Shown: positions 35,382-45,166, numbered from the stretch's first letter. The stretch is DNA of 64,000 nucleotides from Alphaproteobacteria bacterium (GCA_030835385.1 JAURPI010000022.1:124001-188000), one strand, 5' to 3'. Notes: a model not told the origin generated them from the letters alone. Numbers and translations are program-made.

Positions 35382-36239
35382 CTAGTAGTTGGGTTCGCGA
35401 TCGTAGTTCACACCTGCTTTAACATGGTCCTGATAATCAGGAGGCAACACAGGGTCGTAATCTGGATACCAATTCGGTGGGTCGCCTTTCACCCACTCCG
35501 TGGCAAATGGTCCGCCCTTGCAGCGAACCAAGTGAAGCGTGCCACCCCACGTGGCAAAAGGGCCGTGCTGGATGCCAGGTGGCCGCCAAAAATACGCGCC
35601 GTCCCGAAAAACTCCTCCGGGAAAACACAAATCACCAAGTATTGAGAACTCTTCCTCTACGACAGGGTGAATTTCGCATAGGTCGGTGTGCCAGTGGGGC
35701 GCCATGCCGATCATCCATGTGCGCTCACTAGTGTAAGGGTCCTCATAAAGCAATTTATGGAACGTTCCGGTTGGGTCCCAATCAGGTGTGTCGAAGGATT
35801 CGGCAACGTCCGTCATCGTCTTGAACGTCCGTGTTTCAATATGTTCGACCAGCCGGGCCGCATCAAAACCGTTGCCGGCTGATTCAGACTGAACAGCGTG
35901 AGGTTCTGATGAGAAAAACGAGATTGTGACAGCACCGTTTATGCTTCGTTGGATGGTGCGCAAATAGCCGCTTGGGAGATGGGCGTAATCGTGTTTCCGA
36001 TAGATATTGCCGTTAATTTCCAAGGACCCCTCGAGCACGAGAAACTCTTCGTCGCAATCCAAATGCTCGGGTTTTGTTCGCGCCCAACCCGCAGGCCACC
36101 GGATCATAGTTGACGCATCGCCGCCTTCATTGTCGATGCTGAGAATTCGCATTTCAACGTCCGGCCGCGCGCCTCCATATAAGCCTTGGGTGAACGGCAA
36201 GACCTGCGATTGGACAAACTCTACATGTGGGCGAGCCAT
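35382..36239 (-). CDS. Double-cupin protein (DUF4437-like)
   Basis: 285 residues, two cupin halves. The first contains EHLDCDEEFLVLEGSLEING and the second CEIHPVVEEEFSILGDLCF with WRPPGIQHGPFATWGG. The H..E..H set in the second half resembles a functional metal site. AGGAG lies 10 bases before ATG 36239. It is close to and on the same strand as the flavin monooxygenase-like gene (18 bases) and the cupin at 34522, so these genes are probably co-transcribed. Closely related to the protein at 39988-40809. Confidence 0.75.
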   Translation of the reverse strand: MARPHVEFVQSQVLPFTQGLYGGARPDVEMRILSIDNEGGDASTMIRWPAGWARTKPEHLDCDEEFLVLEGSLEINGNIYRKHDYAHLPSGYLRTIQRSINGAVTISFFSSEPHAVQSESAGNGFDAARLVEHIETRTFKTMTDVAESFDTPDWDPTGTFHKLLYEDPYTSERTWMIGMAPHWHTDLCEIHPVVEEEFSILGDLCFPGGVFRDGAYFWRPPGIQHGPFATWGGTLHLVRCKGGPFATEWVKGDPPNWYPDYDPVLPPDYQDHVKAGVNYDREPNY

Positions 36240-36257
36240 ATAAACTTTGCTCCTGGT

Positions 36258-37511
36258 TTATTGGATTAGGGCGCGGTCTAAAATTGGTGATGGTGTCGCA
36301 CCATCGACCTTAGGATCGCCGGTTTTCATGCCGAATAAGAGTTTACCGTTTGGAGTCATCGCGCCATCCCATTGCAAGCCACCGTGAGTGGAGATTGTGC
36401 GACAGTCTCTGAAGTGCCGCTGCACTGGGTTGCGACCAGTCTGAGCTGTAACCCCCATCATTCCCGACAGCCGTGTTGCCGCGGCGAGGCATTGGCGTGA
36501 TGCATAGGCGAGGTCGCGCTTAACCGTGAGCAATGTTGTGCCTGGGAGTTCTCGGCCGGCCGCACCTTCGTCATGTAGATATTGATTGATGTTATCGACG
36601 ATAAGTTGTGCCGCGTGAATTTCGGCAGCTGACTCGCCGACCCGTGACTGTACGGGAACCTGGTCAATAATTGATTCGCCAAACATTTGGCCCGACCGCG
36701 TCTTCGTCAACTCGCAGTATTCTTCCAATGCGCCCAGGGCGGTGCCGAGCATCGGTCCTGCGACCAAAGTAAAAAAGTATGGGGAGAATTCGACATTGTA
36801 GATGTAGTTGTCATGTAAGACGGCGCCGGGAGGCTTTGTCCCGGTTGCTTCTTCGGTCAAAATTGTGCGGTGCTCGGGGACAAATTGGTTAACGACCTTG
36901 ATGTCATGACTGCCAGTGCCTCGGAGGCCTTCAGAATCCCAGGTGTCGATCACCTCGTACTCGGACGGCAAAAGCATCGCCATGCGAAAGACTTGAGTGC
37001 GACCACTGTGTAGGTCATCTTTCTTTCCGCCGACTTGAGCCGCCACTACAGCGCAGTCAGAGTGGTTGATGCCGCTAGAGAATTTCCATTGGCCATTGAG
37101 GACAAACCCGCCATCGGTTTTTTCCATGCCGCCGCCGCCGGCAAACGCGGTGCCGATCACGGCGTCTGGGTGTTCAGGCCAGAACTCTTCCTGACACTCT
37201 GGTGGGAAGCGGGCGAGTAACCATGTATGACAAAAGACAACAGAGCTCACCCAAGAGGTGGAACCGCATCCTCTGCCGAGTTCTTTGGTCACGTCGACGT
37301 GTGCGCCCCAATCCATTTCGTACCCGCCATAGCGTTGCGGCGTAAATATCTTGTGGATGCCAGCGGCTTTCAGGTCGGCGACCGTTTCTGGCAATAAATC
37401 CCGGTTTTTTTCCGTTGCCAATGCCCGTTCTCGTAGAACGGGGATGAGGTCGCGTGCCGCCTTAGTGATCTCGTCGCGGGTCGGAATGTAGCTTGGTTTC
37501 GAACCATCCAC
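36258..37511 (-). CDS. Acyl-CoA dehydrogenase-fold flavin monooxygenase (group D, HsaA-like)
   Basis: About 417 residues with the acyl-CoA dehydrogenase fold: an N-terminal helical domain (LRERALATEKNRDLLPET), then GGYEMDWGAHVDVTKELGRGCGSTSWV, and a middle strand region with LNGQWKFSSGINHSDC. This pattern (GxWxF-x-SG) is typical of the two-component hydroxylases such as HsaA and HpaB-related group D oxygenases, which use FMNH2 from a separate reductase. The flavin-reductase-like gene at 49436 could serve as partner. GTG 37511 has AAGGGG about 10 bases upstream; a TTG at 37532 overlapping the SDR stop is the alternative. Confidence 0.8.
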   Translation of the reverse strand: MDGSKPSYIPTRDEITKAARDLIPVLRERALATEKNRDLLPETVADLKAAGIHKIFTPQRYGGYEMDWGAHVDVTKELGRGCGSTSWVSSVVFCHTWLLARFPPECQEEFWPEHPDAVIGTAFAGGGGMEKTDGGFVLNGQWKFSSGINHSDCAVVAAQVGGKKDDLHSGRTQVFRMAMLLPSEYEVIDTWDSEGLRGTGSHDIKVVNQFVPEHRTILTEEATGTKPPGAVLHDNYIYNVEFSPYFFTLVAGPMLGTALGALEEYCELTKTRSGQMFGESIIDQVPVQSRVGESAAEIHAAQLIVDNINQYLHDEGAAGRELPGTTLLTVKRDLAYASRQCLAAATRLSGMMGVTAQTGRNPVQRHFRDCRTISTHGGLQWDGAMTPNGKLLFGMKTGDPKVDGATPSPILDRALIQ

Positions 37512-37525
37512 GTGTTGTGTACCCC

Positions 37526-38230
37526 TTACCAAGTAATTGATTCGCTATTATAGCGTCTAAAAGAACCAGACGTCGCCATGGTCAAGTTCGCTATCTCATT
37601 TCGCATTCCTTGAACTGCGTCGGCTACTTCGACGGACGCGCCTTCTGCCTTCATTCCCATATCAGTCTTGGCGTGGCCGGGGCATAAGCAAAGTACGCTG
37701 ATGCCGTCGTCATGCAATTGCTCAGCCATCATGCGCATTCCTTTGTTTAATGCGGCTTTGCTCGTTGCGTATGGGTAAACAGGGTAAGTATTCATATCTG
37801 TCAGAGAGCCAACAGTGCTGGAAACCACAGCTATTTTTTTCTGCGTGCCGGCTTTGATATTGGGAAGAAGTGCCTCAGAGACTTTCATCGGCCCGAGCGT
37901 GTTCGTGCGCAATATATTCTCCCAATTCTCGAAATCGAAACCGCCGAGCTTTTGGCGGGGAAAGTCGTCGCTTGCGATTCCTGCATTATTTATGAGGACA
38001 TCGATAGATCGGCCACCCAGCGCTGCGACGCAGGTGTCAACGGAGGCGTGATCGCTGACGTCCATTTGAACGATGTCTATTGTGGGATTCTCTGCGACCA
38101 GTTTTTTCAGATCCGTGGCCTTGTCAGGTGAACGGCAGCTGGCGATAACCTGCCAGCCGTCATTTGTGTACTGGGCGGTGAATTCCAAACCCAGCCCGCG
38201 ATTGGCTCCGGTGATCAGAACTGTCGACAA
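37526..38230 (-). CDS. Short-chain dehydrogenase/reductase
   Basis: 234 residues. It shows TGANRGLGLEF (cofactor-binding), NNAG, and VSSTVGS with YPYATSKAALNK carrying the catalytic Y-x3-K. It resembles C-factor/SDR-type oxidoreductases that use NADP(H) or NAD(H). The start is TTG at 38230, with GGAGG 6 bases upstream; no better ATG exists. It precedes the flavin monooxygenase gene with close spacing, suggesting successive oxidative steps. The substrate is unknown. Confidence 0.85.
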   Translation of the reverse strand: MSTVLITGANRGLGLEFTAQYTNDGWQVIASCRSPDKATDLKKLVAENPTIDIVQMDVSDHASVDTCVAALGGRSIDVLINNAGIASDDFPRQKLGGFDFENWENILRTNTLGPMKVSEALLPNIKAGTQKKIAVVSSTVGSLTDMNTYPVYPYATSKAALNKGMRMMAEQLHDDGISVLCLCPGHAKTDMGMKAEGASVEVADAVQGMRNEIANLTMATSGSFRRYNSESITW

Positions 38231-38349
38231 GATTCGCCTCCCCCATAGACCAAGCTAGAGTAGAGGCAATATACTGGGGTTACCAACAGCTAAAAGGCGG
38301 AGGTGCTCATAGCACGACTGCCTCAGGGATATTTCTGCGAGGCACGTCA

Positions 38350-39942
38350 ATGACCACTGACAAATCACAAATTGATTATAACGACTGCCTAGTAGATCTC
38401 GCTCAGCACGTTGGTGAAGAGAATATCATTACCGACAAAACGGCTTTGTCTCCGTACGGCAAAGACATCTACTACGAATGTGAGCCTCCAGTTGCTGTTG
38501 TGCGACCCGGGACGATTAATGAGGTGAGTGCAACGGTCAAAACCGTGACCTCAGCTGGTCTATGCCTGTCGGCGCGAGGCGGCGGTCTCTCCTACTCAGC
38601 GGGATATCTAACGGACAAGCCCAACTCTGTAACCCTCGATATGCAGAGATTGAATAAGATTGTCGAGATCAATCAGGATGACATGTATGTCCGTGTCCAA
38701 GCTGGTATCACCTGGAACCAACTGAACAATGCTCTTGAGCCGTTGGGTTTAAGAACGCCCTTTTGGGGCACGGGGTCCGGATTATTTGCCACCGTCGGAG
38801 GCGGGGTTTCACAAAACGCGATCAACTATGGCTCTGGTCGATATGGGACTCTCGCCGAGAGCGTTATTGGATTGCGTCTTGTCATGGCCAGTGGTGAAGA
38901 GCTACGAACTGGGTCGTGGGGGGCTGAGGTCGATCCATTACCATTTAATCGATATTACGGACCTGATCTGACAGGATTGTTTCTTGGAGATAGTGGTGCT
39001 CTCGGCATCAAGACAGAAATAGCTCTGCAACTCATTCCACGCCCTACAGAAGTCCGTTTTGCCGCATTCAGTTTTGCGGATCGGAATGACTTTGCTGCAG
39101 CGACGGGCGCTGTTGGTCGGCTCGGTCTCGTTTCAGAATGTTTCGGGCTTGATCCCTTCTTTTTGTCAGAGAGGATAGCGTCTACGGGGTTTGCCGACGA
39201 CGTCGACAAGCTTCTCGGCATCGCTAAAGGGCAAAGCTCTATTCTGAGGGGCATGAAAGAAGCATTTAAAGTCGCAGCCGCGGGTCGGCGATACCTAAAA
39301 GATGTGGGCTATACCCTTCATATGTCTGTCGATGGGCGCAATGACGCAGACGCAGATACTGCGTTGGAAGCCGTCAAAAAAGCGTGCACCGCCCATAGTG
39401 GCCGTGAGATCGAAGCGAGCATCCCCAAAGTGATGCGCGGTACGCCGTTTCCACCACCGATCATGATGCTCGGGCCAAACGGTGATCGCTGGGTGCCGAT
39501 GCACGGGATATTGCCGCACTCTCTTCACGCAACACTGCTTGATGACATAGATGTTTTCATGGATGCCAATAAGGGCGTTATTGATCGCCATGGACTGGTA
39601 TGGGGGCAGGTGAGCAATTTGATTGGGCAATCACGTGTCCTGATAGAGGTCAATCTGTATTGGAAAGACCGGCGCACCGATATGATCGAAAGCTATCTTG
39701 ACGATGATTTCCTAAAAACTAAGAAGTCGTTTGATGCAGACCCTGCAGCTCACGCCGCAGTGGGTGATTTGCGCAAAGGGCTGGCCGATCTTTTTCGCAA
39801 GCGGGGAGGAACTCACATGCAAATCGGTCGCAGCTATCCTTTTCTTGATTCCCGCATGGGCACGACGGCTGACCTTATTAAGTCCCTTAAACAGACTGTC
39901 GATCCAAACAATCAAATCAACCCGGGCGCACTTTTGCCGTAG
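38350..39942 (+). CDS. FAD-linked oxidase (vanillyl-alcohol oxidase / 4-cresol dehydrogenase superfamily)
   Basis: 530 residues. The PCMH-type FAD domain spans about 40-230, with VVRPGTINEVSATVKTV, RGGGLSYSAGYLTD and GSGLFATVGGGVSQNAINYG. A C-terminal FAD-linked oxidase cap follows, ending with the common VDPNNQINPGALLP. The first-loop histidine that binds FAD covalently in some members is not present (GGGLSYS), so FAD is probably non-covalent or attached elsewhere. The family oxidises phenolic or alcohol substrates. GAGG lies 7 bases before ATG. Confidence 0.85.
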   Translation: MTTDKSQIDYNDCLVDLAQHVGEENIITDKTALSPYGKDIYYECEPPVAVVRPGTINEVSATVKTVTSAGLCLSARGGGLSYSAGYLTDKPNSVTLDMQRLNKIVEINQDDMYVRVQAGITWNQLNNALEPLGLRTPFWGTGSGLFATVGGGVSQNAINYGSGRYGTLAESVIGLRLVMASGEELRTGSWGAEVDPLPFNRYYGPDLTGLFLGDSGALGIKTEIALQLIPRPTEVRFAAFSFADRNDFAAATGAVGRLGLVSECFGLDPFFLSERIASTGFADDVDKLLGIAKGQSSILRGMKEAFKVAAAGRRYLKDVGYTLHMSVDGRNDADADTALEAVKKACTAHSGREIEASIPKVMRGTPFPPPIMMLGPNGDRWVPMHGILPHSLHATLLDDIDVFMDANKGVIDRHGLVWGQVSNLIGQSRVLIEVNLYWKDRRTDMIESYLDDDFLKTKKSFDADPAAHAAVGDLRKGLADLFRKRGGTHMQIGRSYPFLDSRMGTTADLIKSLKQTVDPNNQINPGALLP

Positions 39943-39987
39943 CCCAGCTGTTGGCGTGTGGGGGAGCGCCTCGGATGTCTGATGGCG

Positions 39988-40809
39988 TTATTTCCAGGGG
40001 TAGGTGCGAAGATGGCTGAGAATGAGACCTTCCGCATTGTCGTCGGTTTGATAGTCGATCCCCAGCAGCCCTTCCGTGTGTACAAGGCCGACGTTGCCGT
40101 TCTTGCTTGAAAGTGGACCGTGAGGAATGCCTGGTGGTCGCGAATAATAACCGCCAACACTGCACGTATAACCCGGCTTGCCATCAACGGTCGCAATGTT
40201 CACATCGCCACTGATGATAATGCTTTCCTCTCGTACCGGGTGAACTTCTATACCTTCTTGAAACCAGCCCGGCATAAGCCCGGCTAAATGGGTGCTCGTC
40301 CCCGTTTCAGGGTCGCTACGTAGAACTTTCACAAAAATTCCTGGATGAAACGCAACGCTCGGTTTTGATGCGGCGAGGGGGTCAAACCAGTCCATTGCCC
40401 ACGTGTCGAGGGCTGCCACGGTCTGGTCTGTCTTGGCGTTAAGGTTTGAGGTGGTTGTTATAGTGTACTCGGGCGCATTGTTAAAAATGACAAAGGCGGT
40501 GCAGTCTTCTTTCGCTGTCCAAGGTGGTTGCACCACACCACTGGGGTAAAAACAGAAAGCCCCCGATTGCAGCAAATCGTCTCCAGATTCCAAAGCGCCT
40601 TCCATAAGGAATAAATCTTGGTCTGCACCACACGACACAGATTCTGTTCGGGTCCACCCCTTCGGAATGTGAATCACCGTCGAAAGTGCGCCAGAGTCTT
40701 GGTCTTCATTCAAGCGACGCGCCTGCAGGCCATCTGGCAATCCCGGAACTGACCAGGAACTTGGCTCGATATCAAAGGCGTTTAGGTTTTCTGTTTGAGG
40801 GCGTGTCAT
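39988..40809 (-). CDS. Double-cupin protein (DUF4437-like), paralogue
   Basis: 273 residues, paralogous to 35382-36239: GWTRTESVSCGADQDLFLMEGALESGDDLLQSG in the first half, and EVHPVREESIIISGDV with YYSRPPGIPHGPLSSKNG in the second. A histidine-bearing metal site in the second half is likely. It converges with the FAD oxidase gene 45 bases away and is divergent from an alpha/beta hydrolase gene. Three RPPG-x2-HG double-cupins within 6 kb suggest a family that acts on related substrates. No assigned activity. Confidence 0.72.
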   Translation of the reverse strand: MTRPQTENLNAFDIEPSSWSVPGLPDGLQARRLNEDQDSGALSTVIHIPKGWTRTESVSCGADQDLFLMEGALESGDDLLQSGAFCFYPSGVVQPPWTAKEDCTAFVIFNNAPEYTITTTSNLNAKTDQTVAALDTWAMDWFDPLAASKPSVAFHPGIFVKVLRSDPETGTSTHLAGLMPGWFQEGIEVHPVREESIIISGDVNIATVDGKPGYTCSVGGYYSRPPGIPHGPLSSKNGNVGLVHTEGLLGIDYQTDDNAEGLILSHLRTYPWK

Positions 40810-41114
40810 TCAGGCGATCCTGTCAGTGATGCGCGTCATCTGCATTCACAATATTGATGAGGAAGTCAAATTAACCCTAAGTCTTGGTGGTTGCACGGGC
40901 AATTGGTGACGGGCAATCTTGTGTTGGTTGTCAGTCATCCAAAGTATTGGAAGGAGGTTCCATATTCTTCGTGCTTTAAGTCTCATAGATCAGGGGCGGG
41001 CTCACCGATTCCTTCATTCTCGGGGCCGATATTGCTATTGTTGATCGCCATCGCTTAGGTAAATTGTGACCCGAGTTGAATTAAGTACGATCAATAGTGA
41101 TTAGAGGGCGTAAG
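40810..41114. promoter_or_regulatory. Divergent intergenic region, cupin / alpha-beta hydrolase
   Basis: About 305 bases with no convincing gene. A possible promoter for the plus-strand hydrolase has TTGTGA (41064-41069), a 16-base spacer and TACGAT (41086-41091). TTGATCG (41041-41047) and CGATCAA (41088-41094) form an inverted repeat that overlaps this -10 element and could be an operator. These are weak inferences from pattern alone. Confidence 0.3.
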
Positions 41115-41966
41115 ATGCACAGTAGCGCAGACCTAATGATTCCTGGCCCCGACGGCCAACTCTCCGTCCGCACTCGTGGACTGGCTGAGAATGGCCAGAA
41201 CATTTGTGTCTTGGTCCAAGGCGCCAACGTATCTGGTCAAGCCGGATATGACTTCAAATTTGATGGCGGCGCCGATTATTCATTTATGGATGGCCTGGCA
41301 GACCGCGGTATCGGCTCGGTAACATTTTCTATACGTGGCTACGAAAAATCTGAGCTCAATAGCGATCCCTTATCTGTTCAGTCAGACCAAGCCATCGAAG
41401 ATTTAGGCGCCGTGATCGATTGGCTAGGATCTGAGGGCATCAAAGCACCGCATCTTCTTGGCTGGTCATGGGGCGGTAGAATTGCGGGGCGATATGTTGA
41501 GCAGAATCCTGACCGCATCGACCGACTTATTCTGCTTGATCCAGCGTTAGGTGGCGGGCAACTCATCCTTCCTCATCCGGAACAGAAGTATTGGGACAAC
41601 ACCTACGACTACTTTTTCAATCGACTGGAAGAGGAATATACAGAACTGGACGCGCGCAAAGCTTTTGCTGAGTTGGTGTCCAGCACTGAGCCAAAGGCGC
41701 CCAACGGTATCCGGGAAGAAAACGCAAATGGCAGTATGCCCGCTGATCCAACGGCCATAACACGCCCAACAATGATGCTTTATGGAGATGCCGCAGGCGC
41801 GGCCAACTATATGCACGGTAGTCAAAGGCGGGCAGAATTTTTCGAGAGCCTTGTAACTCCCGACAAGGCATTGGTCGTAATTCCGGGTGCAGGTGATTAC
41901 GCACATATTCAGAATCCACGTGTTCGTTTTCAGAAGGCGGCCGCAGATTTTCTGCTGTTGTCCTAG
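41115..41966 (+). CDS. Alpha/beta hydrolase
   Basis: 283 residues from ATG 41115, with GAGGG 7 bases upstream. The elbow is HLLGWSWGGRIAGRY (GxSxG, W-S-W) and the C-terminal histidine lies in GAGDYAHIQNPR; the triad looks complete. The fold begins LVQGANVSGQAGYDF. It is likely an esterase, epoxide or C-C bond hydrolase. It starts a plus-strand run of hydrolases, EthD, MmgE/PrpD, MFS and a flavin monooxygenase, so a catabolic step is likely. Confidence 0.8.
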   Translation: MHSSADLMIPGPDGQLSVRTRGLAENGQNICVLVQGANVSGQAGYDFKFDGGADYSFMDGLADRGIGSVTFSIRGYEKSELNSDPLSVQSDQAIEDLGAVIDWLGSEGIKAPHLLGWSWGGRIAGRYVEQNPDRIDRLILLDPALGGGQLILPHPEQKYWDNTYDYFFNRLEEEYTELDARKAFAELVSSTEPKAPNGIREENANGSMPADPTAITRPTMMLYGDAAGAANYMHGSQRRAEFFESLVTPDKALVVIPGAGDYAHIQNPRVRFQKAAADFLLLS

Positions 41967-42044
41967 CTAGGAGTGATGCACCACCGCCCATCAAAGCCAA
42001 TTATCGACAGATGGAATATTATCGATATGACGAGAAGATAGAAA

Positions 42045-42965
42045 ATGACACTTGCAGACATTGAGAATAAAGCTGGGCTCTGCCGTATTACCTGTGGGTG
42101 GAAAAAGCCTGAACTACCGATCGATTGGGTGCGACGGTATTGGCGTGACGTTCACAGTCCAGCTATCGCGAGACGCGCCGGAATATATGACTACCGTCAC
42201 TATCAATACGATCCCGTCCGCAATGATATTTTATCACCCATTGATGATATTGAATATGAGGCGCCAACACTCGAACAATTGATGTGGACGTCCGACGTAC
42301 GATATCGAGATGAAGCAGCATTGGCAGTGTTCGACAAGTCCCCAGAAGGGAAACCGAAGACGAATATTCTGGGCGATATCGATATCATCGTCGATCAGAG
42401 CACAACTTATCGTGCTCTCGATGAAAATGCGAAAACATATGTCGATGATACAGGCATTGCGATACCGCAAGGCCCATGCGCATCGCCTACATTCGCACTT
42501 TTTGTACGTAGTCGATCAGATGAGGTCGAATTTCGGTCTTGTCTGCGTCAACTCGCTGAGGCCTGGTCAAAGAAATTGGGGGTTTTGCGTCTTCGTCTGA
42601 GTCTGTTTGACGCGCCTGACATGGAGAAGGAACGGAAAGCTGGGTATCCCGTAAAGACTCATCCGGTGGAGCGTCAATACCAGGCCTGTATCGAGTTGGT
42701 TCTGGACACAGTAGCACGCGGGCAGTCTTTGCTTCAGCCGGATGACCGTATCGACTATGCCGCACACATTTCGACGATCCATGCTTATCCGGTTCGTGTC
42801 GTGTACACCAGCAATTACAATGGAAAGCCAACCTTGGTTGGCCTGCGTGGATATCCCGCATACGAAGCGTTGACAGCGCTCGACGCCCAGAATCAGCGAC
42901 AGACCAGCCTGCTAGAATGGATGTATGGTGATATTGCAAAGAACGGGACGGCTGAGGATGAGTGA
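42045..42965 (+). CDS. EthD domain protein
   Basis: 306 residues. The N-terminal CGWKKPELPIDWVRRYWRDVHSPAIARRAGIYDYRHYQYD matches the EthD pattern (F-x-R-P--S-x-eeF-x-r-yw-xx-HgPl), with the HSP motif. EthD-type proteins occur next to P450 and catabolic genes and act as dimeric ferredoxin-like-fold enzymes or chaperones, sometimes as decarboxylases. The 200 C-terminal residues contain a possible second such domain (VEFRSCLRQLAEAWSKKL...). The stop TGA overlaps the next gene's ATG. The ribosome site is weak. Confidence 0.68.
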   Translation: MTLADIENKAGLCRITCGWKKPELPIDWVRRYWRDVHSPAIARRAGIYDYRHYQYDPVRNDILSPIDDIEYEAPTLEQLMWTSDVRYRDEAALAVFDKSPEGKPKTNILGDIDIIVDQSTTYRALDENAKTYVDDTGIAIPQGPCASPTFALFVRSRSDEVEFRSCLRQLAEAWSKKLGVLRLRLSLFDAPDMEKERKAGYPVKTHPVERQYQACIELVLDTVARGQSLLQPDDRIDYAAHISTIHAYPVRVVYTSNYNGKPTLVGLRGYPAYEALTALDAQNQRQTSLLEWMYGDIAKNGTAEDE

Positions 42966-44335
42966 TGCTTGAACAGTCAGTGTCAGAACGTTTGATCGAA
43001 TTTGCCTTTGAATGGAAAGAGCGGGGCGTTCCTGTAGACGTCACCCATGAAGCAAAACGGCTTCTTCTAAATCAGCTCAAAGCGTCAGTTGGTGCGGTGG
43101 AGACGGATACTGTCCACCTTCTTCATGAGTCGATTGCACCGCCACGGTCGGATCAAAATCCTGCTCACGTCATATGGCTTGGGACAGAAACCACTCAGGA
43201 AGATGCGGCGCTGGTCAACGGTGCTCTCTATGAGGTCCTTGATTTCCATGACACTTATATTCCGTGCTACATGCACGCGACATCTGCGGTTTTGCCCGCT
43301 GTCATTGCTGCTGCGGAAGGTCGAGGACAAAGTGGTAAAGATGTGATCGATGCCCTGGCGCTCGGAATGGAAATAGAGTTGGCGATCGCGACGATGTTAA
43401 TGCCGACCGCTTATTTTAGAGGGTATGTGCCGGCTGGATTGACAGGCGGTGTTGGTGCCGCCGCCGCATGTGGAATTCTCGCAGGTTTAAATAAACAGAA
43501 GTTACGCGATGCGATAGGAATCGCCATGTGTACGGCATTCGGTCTGTATGTCTCCGTCGGTAGCATGACGCTATCGTATATTACGGGAGCGACGGCGCGA
43601 TCAGGACTGACGGCTTTTAACCTCGCAGAGAAAGGGTTTGATGCACCGCAAACGGCATTTGAGGGCGACAAAGGTATGTTTGTCACGCACTCCGACGAAG
43701 ATGCAAAAAAGATCGATGAGGTGCTGGGATCGTTGGGTAGTACCTGGCGCATTCATGGTCAGACCTACAAAGTGATTCCGACCGAGACTATTACGCATGG
43801 GCCTGTTGAGTTGGTGCTGGACGTATTGCCGCGTGCGAATGGGCGCGCCGTTGAGAGTCTAGAGTTTGCCGTTTGCCCCATCGTTAAAGAGATATGTGAT
43901 GAACGCATGGAACGGTTTGGCGATCCGAGCAGTGAGCTAACTGCACGGTTTGACCTGTGTTTCTGCGCTGCTGCCGCATGGCACCGAGGGCGTTTCACGT
44001 TGGATGAGATGCGCGAAGCCGCTTATACGAACAAGGACATTCTAGATCTGCGAGCCCGCACGCACTTGGTTGAAGATGAAAAAAGAGAGACCTTCGAAGG
44101 GTGTTCCTTGCTGGTTACGTTTACTGACGGAACAACCGAAACAGCGAACGTTGACGCGTTCCTGGGGAGTCCTGGCAGCCGTATGACGGACGAACAATTG
44201 TCGGATCTGTTCCGTGCTTCGTCCCAAAAGTACCTGCAAGACGGACAGGCCGAAAAAATATTGGATGCCGTCTGGAATTTGGACAAGGCCGAGAACGTAT
44301 CTGAGCTTGTCTCGCTATTGACCGTGGAAGGCTAA
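42965..44335 (+). CDS. MmgE/PrpD family protein
   Basis: 456 residues from ATG 42965, with GAGG 6 bases upstream; a GTG one codon earlier is possible. Typical parts are ALVNGALYEVLDFHDTY, HATSAVLPAVIAAAEGRGQSGKDV, and the GLNKQKLRDAIGIA helix with a PTETITHGPVE region. The family includes 2-methylcitrate dehydratase and immune-responsive protein 1 / cis-aconitate decarboxylase-like enzymes. A hydratase, dehydratase or decarboxylase for a carboxylated catabolite is a fair guess. The next gene begins 7 bases after its stop. Confidence 0.85.
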   Translation: MLEQSVSERLIEFAFEWKERGVPVDVTHEAKRLLLNQLKASVGAVETDTVHLLHESIAPPRSDQNPAHVIWLGTETTQEDAALVNGALYEVLDFHDTYIPCYMHATSAVLPAVIAAAEGRGQSGKDVIDALALGMEIELAIATMLMPTAYFRGYVPAGLTGGVGAAAACGILAGLNKQKLRDAIGIAMCTAFGLYVSVGSMTLSYITGATARSGLTAFNLAEKGFDAPQTAFEGDKGMFVTHSDEDAKKIDEVLGSLGSTWRIHGQTYKVIPTETITHGPVELVLDVLPRANGRAVESLEFAVCPIVKEICDERMERFGDPSSELTARFDLCFCAAAAWHRGRFTLDEMREAAYTNKDILDLRARTHLVEDEKRETFEGCSLLVTFTDGTTETANVDAFLGSPGSRMTDEQLSDLFRASSQKYLQDGQAEKILDAVWNLDKAENVSELVSLLTVEG

Positions 44336-44342
44336 CGGGGGG

Positions 44343-45152
44343 ATGGCTAAGGTTACGTTAAGTCAGGGTGAAGCGATTTGGTTTAAGAAGACCGGATCTG
44401 GTCCGCCGTTGCTTCACATCCATGGTTCTGCTTTTGGTCACCGTAATTTTGAGAAACTTACGCCCCTTGCTGCCAATCACTTCGAAGTTATTGATTTTGA
44501 CTTGCCTGGGTATGGTGAAAGTACAGGGTCGCCTAGGCCTGGTGGGATGGAAGGGCTTGCAGAGCAGGTCTACGAATTTATCTGCGAGGCAGGATTTAGA
44601 AAAGTGCATCTGCACGGCACCTCATTCGGCGCGATGATCGGGTTTTGTCTCGCTGCAAATTATCCCGATGTGGTTGATCACCTGGTTCTGAGTTGTTTCC
44701 TGGCCCGATACGATAACGCGGCCCGAATGATGCGTGGAACCTGGAAACGGGCAGCTTTAGAAAGCGGAATGGACGCTGTAGCAGATTTGACATCTGTTGC
44801 CGGATTCGCGCGCAGTTTTTACGATAGTGAAGGTGCGCAGGCTCAGCTTCAATCCATGCGTGATGCTTTCGTGCAGACCGATCCGAAAGCATTCGTCGCC
44901 GGGACTGAAACAATAGAAAAGACTGACCTTAGCGACTTGACCGCCAAAATTTCTGCTCCATCTCTTCTCCTTGCTGGTGATGAAGACAATATGACCCCAT
45001 TTAGTCCATCGGAAAGTGGCGTCGGTATGTCGGCAATCGCGCAACAGCTGCCAAGCTGTGAAACTAAGATTTTAGAGCGCTGCGGGCATTACCTTGTCAT
45101 TGAACAGCCCACTCTTGCGGCGCAATATATTTCAGAATTTATTCAAGGTTAA
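44343..45152 (+). CDS. Alpha/beta hydrolase
   Basis: 269 residues. The elbow is HLHGTSFGAMIGF (GTSFG), the acid lies in LLLAGDEDNMTPF, and the histidine in ERCGHYLVIEQP, a complete triad. Oxyanion region: LLHIHGSAFGHRNFEK. It resembles meta-cleavage product hydrolases and esterases. It is 7 bases after the MmgE/PrpD gene and 14 before the MFS gene, so the three are one operon. The ribosome site is a poly-G run directly before ATG. Substrate unknown. Confidence 0.82.
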   Translation: MAKVTLSQGEAIWFKKTGSGPPLLHIHGSAFGHRNFEKLTPLAANHFEVIDFDLPGYGESTGSPRPGGMEGLAEQVYEFICEAGFRKVHLHGTSFGAMIGFCLAANYPDVVDHLVLSCFLARYDNAARMMRGTWKRAALESGMDAVADLTSVAGFARSFYDSEGAQAQLQSMRDAFVQTDPKAFVAGTETIEKTDLSDLTAKISAPSLLLAGDEDNMTPFSPSESGVGMSAIAQQLPSCETKILERCGHYLVIEQPTLAAQYISEFIQG

Positions 45153-45166
45153 AAAGGTAATGGGAG

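Noticed and set aside
36007-36243. Plus-strand frame opposite the cupin gene at 35382-36239
   Set aside because: Antisense to a supported cupin gene; no independent evidence.
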